From assembly GCF_000315625.1 (NCBI RefSeq), contig NW_005434640.1, positions 516,922 through 552,231 of the forward strand: DNA of 35,310 nt. Direction: 5' to 3'. The notes under the pieces were generated by a model. That model saw only the letters and a list, made by a program, of their open reading frames with translations. It was not told the DNA's origin and did not search any database. Position 1 is the first letter of the stretch. The number at the start of each line of letters is the position of its first letter. Below are positions 1-9,253 of this stretch, piece after piece. A program made the translations under genes and the position numbers. Origin of the DNA: Guillardia theta CCMP2712 (Eukaryota; Cryptophyceae; Pyrenomonadales; Geminigeraceae).

Positions 1-510
1 GAGGCGTTCGCTAACGGAGCGCCGCCGCTGGACGTCGACGCCTCTCGCGCGGGCCTCGGGCACGGGGCCAGCTCGCTGCAGAGGACGGCCATGCTTTGAA
101 CTCCCCACAACCACGACAACGAGGACGAGGACGTTGACGTTGACGAGGACGACGTGGAGCAGATGGCGCAGGGACCGAGCTCGTTCTTCCCCGGCATGGA
201 GGGCGCAAGGACGACCCCCCCGGTCTCACACGAGGAGGAGCGAGCGAGGGACGGGATCGACGCCGTGCTGGATGACCTCGTGTCGTCGGGGATAGCTCCG
301 GTCGACATCGAGGAGTACCTGAAGGGATTATCCGTCGAGGACGGGCTGGGGAGTTGGTGCCCGCCGGAGCACAGCATGTCTGTGTACGGAGGGGCTGCAG
401 TGACAGGGCGTGATGGGGAGCTGTTTGAGAGCGTTGAGATGCTGTGGGAGTGTAGGGAGGAGATGGAATGGGAGGGTTGGAACAAGTGTGTTTACCTAGA
501 TGAGTTGTAA
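1..510 (+). CDS. 3' end of an unidentified acidic protein (partial)
   Basis: An open frame ends at TAA 508-510 and is read with confidence only from about 100. The encoded stretch starts very acidic (Asp/Glu-rich, about 120-160). It then gives a soluble segment with a helical patch near 250-340 (AVLDDLVSSGIAP, VDIEEYLKGLSVEDG). The same frame is open from base 1 but is broken by TGA at 97-99, so either an intron covers that TGA or translation starts at the ATG at 163, giving a 115-residue protein. I recognise no domain. The C-terminus is YLDEL, which resembles an ER-retrieval tail, but no signal peptide is visible in the window, so this may be chance. The gene runs off the left edge. Confidence 0.4.
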
Positions 511-1127
511 AGAAAACAAATCTTTTCTCTACTGCCTTGTTTTCTGCCACCATCTTTGTTGATGCAATTTCATTCCATTCTCAGTCCTGGTCGTCGAGGA
601 GTGTAGAGTGCAGTCGGGCTGCTAGTGGCGCATCTAATCAAGTGCTGGTGGCGGGTGTTGATGTTGCAGGAATGTTAGGACATCGAAATCTTGAGCTGTC
701 GTGTATGCTGCGCACGTAGTTGTTATCAGTGAGTGAGTTGTTCGATCTGTCCTGTGACAAGCATTGTCTTAAAGGGAGGACGAAGACGAGGACGCGAGGA
801 AGACGAAGAGGAGGGGGGAGCAAGGGGAGGACGAGGGGGACGAGGAGGAGCACCAGGAGGAGGGGGGAGGGAGGAGGGGAGGAGGAGGGGAGGACACAAA
901 CTCTAAAAATCGATTTTTTGATTCCATTGCTTTGTGATTGTAACTTACAAATTATGAGGCTTCTTCATAGTGAAGAGTTGACAACAAATAAATACAACAT
1001 GTTAGCAAGTGTTTGCCCGCATATACAGTATAGACATGTGCAAGATTGAATCAGCATTTACAATCTCTGTTCCCCGTCTTGTGCTCCTACTCAGTCTTGT
1101 CAGTTTCGCTTAATTCCTCGAGTCCCT
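511..1127. other. Intergenic region with purine-rich simple sequence
   Basis: The 617 bases lie between the ends of two convergent genes. From about 771 to 895 the + strand is an imperfect GAC/GGA purine tract. An AT-rich stretch follows (about 900-1000) and includes AATAAA-like sequence near 985, which could serve 3' end formation. Short open frames here are built on the simple sequence and show no protein-like composition. No gene is supported. Confidence 0.5.
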
Positions 1128-3226
1128 TCACCTCTCAGGGCAGCGGCTCGACATCTTGACGGACAACCTGAACGACTTTTGTTCATAATCGAGGAGCTTC
1201 TCAGTTGATTCGTCCCCGTTAGCTGACGAGACTGTCAATTGGACGTGCCCCCTCTTCGTCTTCCTCTTCTCTCCCCTTCGATTCCCCTCCTCCCTCCCTC
1301 TCCTTCTGTTTCTTCCCATCGCCAGCCACTCTCTCCCCATCCTCGCATCCTCGTCTCTCTTCCGCGTGTGCTCACCACTCCCATTCTCCTTGGCATCCAG
1401 CGCCTTCTCGCCCGTCCTCTTGCTGGCCATCTGCTCCAGCATGACGCGAGGGCGGATGACCTTGGAGCTCTAGGAAGCCATCAGGAGGAGGGAGGGGAGA
1501 GGAATCGGGAAGCGCAGAAGGGAGGTGGTTGCAGGAAGGAAAACAGAGAAAGAGAGGGAAGGTGGGTGGATGCGTGGGAGGGAGGGAGGAGGAGGAGGGA
1601 GGGAGGGGGGGGGGGGCGTTGAGTGGTAGGGAGGGCCAGCAGCTCACCGACTTCTTCTTGTTCACCTGGATGAAGGCAGTGGCATCCCAGGAGCGAACGA
1701 GCCCGCTAGCGGCAGCATCAGCAGAGCACAAGGAGCATGGGCAGTAACAAGCACCTGAAGGAGGCGAACAGAGAGCTAAGGTTGTTGGCCGGCAAGAGGC
1801 AGTCGACCCTCTTCCATGCCAGCACCTGTTTCACATCCCCCGACTCCACGTCCCATACCCGTAGGTCTCCTCCGCTCCCGCTGCAGAGGTACCTTGCTCC
1901 GGGAAAGACCGTCAGGTCTCGGACGGCATGTAGGTGCCCCTGGTAGAGCTGTAGGCACAGGCCACTGTCAAGCGACCATGCTCGCACTGTCTTGTCCTCC
2001 GACCCTGTGAATAGCGTGCCATCCACAACCTGATCAGGCTCAGATTCCAGCAGCAGCAGCAGTCCCCCCTCCTTCTCCATCCCCAACCTCGCCTCCTTCT
2101 CCTCTCACCCCCCCTCCCCCTCCCCCTCCCCCTTTCCTCCTCCTACCTGCATACAAGTGATCGCGCCCTGATGGCCGTTGAACGCGCACAGTCTTGCGCT
2201 CCCTCCCCCCCAGAACTCCCACAGCTCTGCTCCAAGCGACCCCCCGACGAGGAAAGACATGCAGGCAGCTGGGCGATCGCTCTTTGTCGACTCCCCCCCC
2301 CGCATGCTTCATCATGAGCCGCGATGGCCGAGCAGCCGGTCGGTCGAAGATGTTGAGGTCCTGCCGTCGGATCTCCTCCTTCTCCTGCTCGTGGAAGGGA
2401 GCGACAAGGCACGTGGCGGACCCGACGCTCGTCGGGATCTCTGCCAGCAGCGCCTTGTGCTTCTCAGCTCCTCGCGAGAGGTCCCAGTAGCTCACGCAGC
2501 CATCCGAGTCTGCGCAGAAGAAGCTGTCGCCAGACACCGATATCATGCTCTTGATCGCAAACCCCCTGTCCCTCCGCCAGCATCCCTTGAGATCCTCCTT
2601 CACCTCCTCCTTCCCGTCCTCCTCCCCTCCCTCCAAGAACGTTGCGATCCTCCATAACCGCAGACTCCCGTCCTCCGAGCTGCTGATCACTGTGTCGAGC
2701 CGCACGTGCAAGTTAGTGATCCAGTCTGTGTGTCCCTTATATGTATGCATACATCTCCCCGTGTACATGTCCCACGCCTTCACCGTCTTGTCCAGAGACC
2801 CGCTGTACAGGACGCTGCTCGCCATGTCGGCTTCCACGCAGCTGATCCAGTGGCTGTGTCCTTCAGCCGCGTTGAACCTGCTGGGGCATCGGATCGCGTG
2901 GACAAGAGCGTCAGATCTCCTCTCGGACTTGGCAGGAGGCGTTGAAAGCTTGTCCAGCACCTCGTGCGTCTCCCAGTACCTCGCGAACTTCTTGTGCTCG
3001 CTGAAGTCCCAGATCCTGATAGTCCGGTCCTCCGACGCCGTCACCAGCAGTTCAAGCCCCTCACCGACCAGCTTCATGCAAGTCACGCTGTGCTTGTGCG
3101 CAGGGAGAGCCTCCGACAAGACGCCGGAAGAGCTGGCGGCGGGGAGGGAGCTTTGGACGAGCTCGAGCCCATTGCAAGAGGACGCTAGGACGACGATCCG
3201 GTCTCAAGGACACACTCGCTCAACAT
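1128..3226 (-). CDS. WD40-repeat beta-propeller protein
   Basis: At least seven WD40 blades can be read down the minus strand: TASEDRTIRIWD (near 3010), YSGSLDKTVKAWD (near 2780), SSSEDGSLRLWR (near 2660), CADSDGCVSYWD (near 2490), FTGSEDKTVRAWS (near 1990), LCSGSGGDLRVWD (near 1860) and SADAAASGLVRSWD (near 1690). Good splice sites bound introns 2030-2146, 1470-1647 and 1232-1375. The last exon ends at TGA 1128-1130 after a basic, non-WD tail of about 65 residues. Two points are unresolved. The frame must shift by one base at the run of nine G (minus strand) at 2291-2299, and the join between the blades near 1826 and 1700 fits no clean splice pair. The start is uncertain: the frame is open above 3119 without an ATG, and ATG 3226 is a candidate in another frame. 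WD40 propellers are protein-interaction scaffolds; the specific partner cannot be told. Confidence 0.8.
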
Positions 3227-4410
3227 CGTCTGCCCCTCATGACAGCACAGGACAAGGCAGAGGAAGCGAGCGAGGAGTCGGGAGACTGACAAGGCCTCAT
3301 GCAAGGCTGCATGAGAAGCCAGCTCGACCCCAGCACAGCTCAGATCACGTTACCATCCGCGCGCTAGGCCCGTTGCCCTTGATAAGGACCAAGGAGCTCA
3401 GTGGCTGGCGCCATGAAGCGATGAGGCCATTTGCAAGGCTCGCAGTATGCGAACTAACTTGCAGAATTGCTCGAACCTGAAAGAATATCGAACGTCATTG
3501 GGAGGAACATCGCAAGGTTGAGACGAAACAAGAAACAGCCTCGCTTCACTTCGTTTCCTCTTCACTTTTGTCTTTGTTCCTTCCTCCCTTCATATTGTTC
3601 ATTCCTCCCATCACTTCCGTCTTATCACCGACCTGAAGTTCAGAACATTTGTCTGTCTACTTCAACCAGCTTCCCGCCATCCCATCTTTCCTCTCCTCCC
3701 CTTCACCTCTGCTCTATTCGCGTGCACGAGATTTGGAATGCTCCACGTGACCGAGCATGAACCAAGTGGCATGCACAATGATGTATCCCAACTATCTCAC
3801 GGACTGGACTAAAGTTCTGTCCTCCATCTCGTCCTGTGCCAGTCAATGTCGTATCACCAGCTCCCCCGCACCGCAACGGAACTCGCTCGAGTTAACTTTG
3901 CTCTACTCATTCCTCTGCCATCACCTTTGTACGCGTCACTGTTTTCGTTATAATTCACTTCTCATTCTTTTCGTTTTGTCATCATCTTCATATCTTCTTA
4001 CAGGACACATCCTCTTCGCTTCTCCTCCTCTCCCTTCACAGCTTCCTCACCCTCTTCCTGACCCTCGCTTCCATGTATTCCCACCCCTCCTCTGATCACT
4101 TCTAGACCTGCCTTTTTATGTGTCTTTCGTCATGCCTTCATCGTCTCTTCGTCCCATCCTGCTGTTACTGGATCTAACATGCCTCGTTGTATGCTGACCT
4201 GACCTGATAAAGCCGTGCCTTCATTGGCCCTGATCTTTGCTATCCTCTTCTTTCTCATCCCTCTGTGCTTCTCCTTGCTCGTCACATCCCTTCTTTCTAT
4301 GACACGTTCTTGGTTTCTTGCCTACATCCTCTCTACCTTCCCGCTCCTCTCTCCTCCTCCTCTCCTCCCTTCTACTGAGCTTGCAAATGTCCAGCATGGC
4401 GGTTAGACTG
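3227..4410. other. Intergenic region, pyrimidine-rich
   Basis: This is the upstream flank of the WD40 gene. From about 3540 the + strand is dominated by C/T runs (for example 3590-3720 and 4015-4095, and again near 4240-4370). The short open frames are rich in Ser, Pro and Leu, as expected from pyrimidine tracts, with no domain. I see no gene, RNA or mobile-element protein here. Confidence 0.5.
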
Positions 4411-4720
4411 CTGATGACCACCCACCCCTCGATCTCATTTCAAGTACCTACCTCACCCTCATCTAATTCACCCTACCCTAGCCCAACACAACCATACGTG
4501 CTGCAGATGACCCCATTATGTCATCACCCCCACCCCCATAAATATATCCCGAATACTAAAATCACGGCAGGAATTGACCCACCCCTACACTAACTTACCA
4601 CCCCCACGTACTCTACCAAGTTCTGCTTGATTTCACCAGTCCTTTCCAGCTGGTACCACCCTGATCCTACCACCCCTACCCCCTGCCGAAGAACCCCCGA
4701 GTCAACCCTTTATTTAGTGT
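4411..4720 (+). repeat. Degenerate CCACCCC repeat island 1
   Basis: C-runs of four to five bases recur every 10-40 bases, usually as ACCACCCC, CCCACCCCT or CACCCTACCC, separated by AT-richer spacers. There is no open frame of protein-like composition. Similar islands are at 5010-5310 (opposite orientation), 15700-15862 and 31757-32225. Shared words such as CCCCATTAT and CACCCCTCGAT occur in islands 1 and 3. The origin is unknown: a decayed dispersed repeat or a degenerate satellite are both possible. Confidence 0.5.
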
Positions 4721-5009
4721 TAATTTGTTGAGATCCGAAGAAACCCTAGTCGTATTAACGTTAATTCACCTGGGGCCCGGCGGGCCGGAGCTCCGACCCG
4801 ACCGTCAATCACTCAGTGAGACTACTTGCGTTCAATAGAGAATAAAATAATATTTATATCTCCTTTCACATGGATTGTACCAGGAATGACAGAATTCTGA
4901 AAACATCGTACAGTTTATATTTATTTTTATTTGAAACTTTCTAGAAAACATTTAGATAATATTTCAAAATATAATAAGGCAGTACACTTACATGCAACAC
5001 CGGTACAAA
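4721..5009. other. GC-rich core followed by AT-rich block
   Basis: A short GC-rich patch near 4770-4800 contains GGGCCCGGCGGGCCGGAG. It is followed by a strongly AT-rich block from about 4830 to 4980. Such extremes are unusual against the balanced composition of the neighbourhood. A similar combination, AT-rich block first and GC block second, occurs at 29340-29870. The motif CATGGATTGTACCAGG at 4869-4884 reappears in diverged form at 12318-12370. No gene is seen. Confidence 0.4.
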
Positions 5010-5310
5010 CGGTTTCCTTAGTGTGGTGGGGTGGAGGAACTCTTTTGCGATGGGGTGGGTTCAAAAAGGAAAATTCGAGGGTGGGTCATGAAGAAATTTG
5101 AGGGGTACTGTGAGTGGACCCACCCCTACTTATGTGTCTTTGTTTGTTTTCAAACATGGGGGTATGTAGTCAAAGGGTGGGGTCATCGATACAATGATGA
5201 GGGTAGGTAGTTATGACACTGACGTTGGTAGGGTAGAATTTTCATGTCACCAGGGGGTGGGGGGTGGGGTCGTGGCTCTCATCGCCAGCGCATGCTGGTA
5301 CCCAGCGCAA
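5010..5310 (-). repeat. Degenerate CCACCCC repeat island 2 (reverse orientation)
   Basis: The + strand shows GGTGGGGTGG, GGGGTGGG, GAGGGTGGG and GGGGGTGGGGGGTGGGG at short intervals. This is the reverse complement of the pattern in island 1. With the composition-extreme block 4721-5009 between them, the two islands form an opposed pair about 880 bp across. I did not find an exact long inverted repeat, so a palindromic element is only inferred. Confidence 0.45.
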
Positions 5311-5747
5311 GGTGGGAGGGATGGGAGGGAATTGCAGGGCGATGGAAGAAGAGGAAAGAAGAGAATATGCAGATAGACGAAAGTGCGGAAGAAGAAGAAA
5401 TATGCACGAAGATGTAGATGATGAGAGCGAAAGGGATTCGCAGAATAGGGGGGAGTAGAGGTTAGTGGAACAGAGGATGTTAGGTAGAGGGAGGGCAGAA
5501 GTAAAAGGAACGCTCAAGGTTGCATACAGAAGTGAGTAATAAGCAAGAAAAGGGAAGGTATGGTGCGTGCAACGATCAAAATTACTTTCGGGCGAGGTGT
5601 GAAGCGTTGCTCGGTAGTCTACTGCCATTCTCATCGTAGCGGATGCGCATTATCCTGAAAGAAATGACCTGCGCATCATGACGCGTCTTCTCTAGTTTTA
5701 CCGGACCAGCAAGGATTAAAGCGCTTGGAAGCACCACCAGCGTCGCC
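5311..5747. other. Intergenic region upstream of the glucosidase II gene
   Basis: A purine-rich stretch (about 5330-5550) is followed by sequence of mixed composition up to the glucosidase start codon. The promoter of the downstream gene should lie here, but I cannot identify a TATA box or other defined element with confidence. Confidence 0.4.
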
Positions 5748-8700
5748 ATGGGACTCCGACGACCACGATCGGGTCTTCGGCCATCGATTGTGCCGTGCTT
5801 CGTTGCCTTTGGTGAGATCATTTACACATGCCATAGCGCCGCCTCTCCTATCTCTCTTCTTACATGAATCAACAGCGACCATCTCCTCGTTGCTGTCCCT
5901 GTCCATGGCGTTCAAGGAGGAGGAGTTCCGCTACTGCAAGGACAGCAGCTTCTGCCGGAGACAAAGGAAGTTCGATGGACAGGTAGCACCGATTGTTCCC
6001 CTGACATGCACGTTCGTTGGCTGCTCGTGGCGATGAATCGACCTCCTCCTGACTTGTCTCTGACAGGATGATCGGGCGACGTACAAGCTGCATAACGCGC
6101 ACCTTGAAGACAACGGCGTTGTCGCGGAGATGAAGAATGCGTTGAATCCAAACCAGCCGTTGAAGCTGCGAGCTACCATCTACAAGTCCGGTGATGCTCC
6201 TGCTGGAGTGAAGCTGTCAACTGACGAGCTCATTTACTGACAGGAATCTTTCGTATTGAGATTGATGAAGCGTCTTCAGCAAAGCCGAGATATAGAGTGA
6301 AAGACGTGCTCGTTGGGGACATCTCGCAGCACAGCGTTAAGGGCGACTTGTCATTGGAGGAAGGAGTCGCCAAGTATCGCTCTGGCGATCACGAACTCAC
6401 GCTTCAGTTCCCTCCCTCTTTGCGATCTTAGCGAAAGGTTGACTCTGAAGCCTTCAGCTCGACCCGTTGCCTTTTCTTGCTCGTCTCACATACAAGGGAG
6501 AGGTTCTCTTTGTGATGAATTCTCGTAATTTGATGAAATGGGAAGTGCGCCGGGACAAGGTCAGTCTGTTTCACCTCGATGGGATATTGTCTTACTTTGG
6601 CCTACGAAAGTCTTCTGAGGGTGCAATGGAGGACATTACGGGTGAAAATGATGGCCTGTGGGAGGAATCATTCAAAGGACATTCGGACAGCAAGCCTAAC
6701 GGCCCGGAATCTATCGGTGTTGACTTCGACTTCATGGGTGCCAAGCACGTCTACGGTCTCCCCGAACGTGGATCTCGGCTCATGCTCGGGAACACTCGCG
6801 GGGAGGGGGCGGCAAGGGATGAGCCCTACCGCCTGTACAACCTTGATGTGTTCGAGTACGAGGTGACTGCCGATCGTGCACACCAGCCGCTGTACGGCGC
6901 AGTTCCCATCCTCTACTCGCATCGCCCCAACTTCTCCTCTGCTCTCTTCTGGCTGAACGCGGCTGAAACGATGGTGGACGTGGAGGATGGCCCGGACATG
7001 AAGCGCACGCACTGGTTCAGTGAGAGCGGCGTGATCGACGTCTTCCTGCTCTCCTCCGACACCCCCAAGGGCGTGCAGATGCAGTTCGCGAGCCTTGTGG
7101 GAACTCAGTTCATGCCCCCAATGTTCTCACTCGGGTACCACCAGTGCCGCTGGAACTACAAGGACGATGCTGACGTGAGGATGGTGGACTCCAAGTTTGA
7201 CGAGTACGACATCCCCTACGACGTCCTGTGGCTCGACATCGAGCACACGGTCGGCAAGCGCTACCTCACCTGGGACAAGCACCTCTTCCCCGACCCCGAG
7301 GGCCTTCAGCATGACTTGGCCTCCCGCGGCCGCAAGATGGTGACGATCATTGACCCCCATCTCAAGGTGGACATGGGCTACTCGGTGTACGCGGAGGCGA
7401 AGCGTCTGGGCTTCTTCTGCAAGAACAAGGACGGCGGAGACTTCGAGGGACACTGCTGGCCCGGCACGTCCTCGTGGCTGGACTACTTGAACCCCGAGGT
7501 TCGGGACTACTGGGCTAGCAGGTTCCTCCCGGCCAACTACGTGGGCAGCACTGAGCACCTCTACACCTGGAACGACATGAACGAGCCCTCAGTGTTCAAC
7601 GGGCCAGAGATCACCATGCCCAAGGACCTCCTGCACTACGGGAATGTGGAGCACCGCGACGTACACAACCTCTACGGCTTCTACATGACCATGGCGACTG
7701 TGGCCGGGCACAAGCTGCTGAGGCCCGGCCGGAGGCCCTTCATCCTCTCCCGCGCCTTCTTTGCGGGCTCTCAGCGTTACGCTGCCGTCTGGACTGGAGA
7801 CAACGGGGCGAGATGGGACCATCTGGCCTCGGCTACCCCGATGCTCCTGCAGCTCAGCTTGGGCGGCATCCATTTCTGCGGTGCTGACGTCGGCGGCTTC
7901 TTCGGCAACCCGGAACCCGAGCTGCTGGTCCGCTGGTACCAGGCAGCAGCTTACACGCCCTTCTTCCGAGGGCACGCGCATATCGACACTCAGCGCAGGG
8001 AGCCATGGCTGTTCGGCGATGTCGTGATGGGCCAGATCCGAGCTGCGATCCGCGCCAGGTACCTCGTGCTCCCCTACCTCTACACGCTCTTCCACATGGC
8101 TCACACCCAGGGGCTGCCCATCATGCGGCCCCTCTGGATGGAGTTCCCGGGCGACGAGGTCACCATCGCCATGGACGACGAGTTCATGCTCGGCGAGGCT
8201 CTCCTGGTCAAACCTGTCGTCTCCGCCAACACCAGGAGCTCCAACGTCTACCTCCCCTCCGACAAGGACGACGTACCCTCCTCTTCATGCGCTCCCCTGA
8301 CGCTGACCCTGGCATGCAGATCTGGTATCCGTTCCGCAACGGGCAGACGCCCAAGGAGCAAGGAGTCTTCACCTCCCTCTGGAGCCGCTTCCGCGGGCAG
8401 ACAGGCAGCCTGCGAGGACAAGCGCAGGCGGGCGGCAAGACGATCTCAGTCGACTCGGGGGTAGAGCAGGGCATCCCTGTGTTCCAGCGAGGAGGAACCA
8501 TTATCCCCACCAGGGAGCGAGCCAGGAGGTGAGTTGGAGGGGGAGGAGGAGGCAGCTGACCTTGGCTCAGGTCCACAAGCGCCATGCGAGCAGATCCCTT
8601 CACTCTTCACGTAGCGCTCAACGTCAGGGAGGAGGCGTCGGGGTCTCTCTACCTGGACGATGGAGACACAGACGAGCATACGGCCGGCGGTTTCTTCCTC

Positions 8701-9119
8701 TTCGGCCTCAAGTTTCAGTCCAACCAGCTGGAGTACCGGCAGACGGAGGGCTCAGGCTTCAAGTTCTCGCACCCTCCTCCTGCTCTCGAGCGTGTGATCG
8801 TGTACGGCATCACGAAGCAGCCGGCGCGGGTGACGCTGAAACGGAAGAACGGCGGTGGCAGCGAGCTCGAGTTCATCTACGACAAGGAGTCAGCGGTGAG
8901 ACGAGCGAGAGGGAGGGGGGAAAGGTTGGAGGGAGAGATGCAGGAGGTGCGGTGGTGGGTGGGTGGGTGGGTGGGTTGGGGAGGGAGGAGCGGGGCTGGA
9001 CAGGAGGAGGGAGGGAGAGGCTGGATGAGGGAGAGTTTCTGACGATGCAACAGATGCTGATTGTGCGAAAACCAAACGTGCCAATGAACGAGGAATGGAG
9101 CATCAGCTTTGCGAAGTAG
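5748..9119 (+). CDS. GANAB: Glucosidase II alpha subunit (GH31 alpha-glucosidase)
   Basis: This ER enzyme removes the two inner alpha-1,3-linked glucoses from N-glycans, feeding the calnexin/calreticulin cycle; its beta subunit normally retains it in the ER. Predicted exons are 5748-5811, 5876-5982, 6067-6190, 6244-6373, 6432-6559, 6611-8272, 8320-8528, 8571-8895 and 9054-9119. Together they give about 937 residues, close to the animal protein. The first two exons join to make a signal peptide: basic MGLRRPRSGLR, then a hydrophobic stretch. GH31 hallmarks are VLWLDIEH, the nucleophile motif WNDMNEPSVFNGPE (near 7570), RAFFAGSQR, the acid/base region WTGDNGARWDHL (near 7790) and FCGADVGGFF. 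Later, VFQRGGTIIP (near 8480) and the Trp/Ser tail EEWSISF fit the family's end. One oddity: the exon sum is one base too long, with frames changing at CCC 6463-6465. An alternative intron 6366-6457 keeps the frame but deletes about 13 residues that align with the family. Confidence 0.95.
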
Positions 9120-9253
9120 ACGAGTGGGAGATAAATTTGCATTTTATGAAACGGGAAAACATGGGAGATGAGGAATACCAGGAGATGAAGCAGAAAGGAG
9201 AGGGAGCAGGAGGACGAGTAGCAGCAGCAGTGACCAGCTTGTTTCGCTCCTCG

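Noticed and set aside
720-1049. 109-codon frame with an Arg/Gly/Thr-rich product
   Set aside because: It is created by the GAC/GGA purine tract; no independent evidence for translation.
2545-3480. 311-codon + strand frame
   Set aside because: It is antisense to the WD40 blades on the minus strand; Ser/Leu-rich without a domain.
3467-4600. Several Ser/Pro/Leu-rich frames of 63-112 codons
   Set aside because: All derive from pyrimidine tracts, have no domain and no consistent splice joins.
4440-4700. Telomere-like words such as ACCCTACCCTAG
   Set aside because: The spacing is irregular and no perfect hexamer or heptamer array is present, so this is not an internal telomeric tract.
7127-8104. 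Minus-strand frames of 143 and 171 codons
   Set aside because: Both are antisense to the GH31 catalytic exon, whose motifs are unambiguous.
8273-8464. Continuation of the long glucosidase frame past 8272
   Set aside because: The open frame runs to 8464, but family motifs (IWYPFRNGQ, VFQRGGTII) are in another frame after a good 47-nt intron (8273-8319), so this stretch is partly intron and partly wrong-frame reading.
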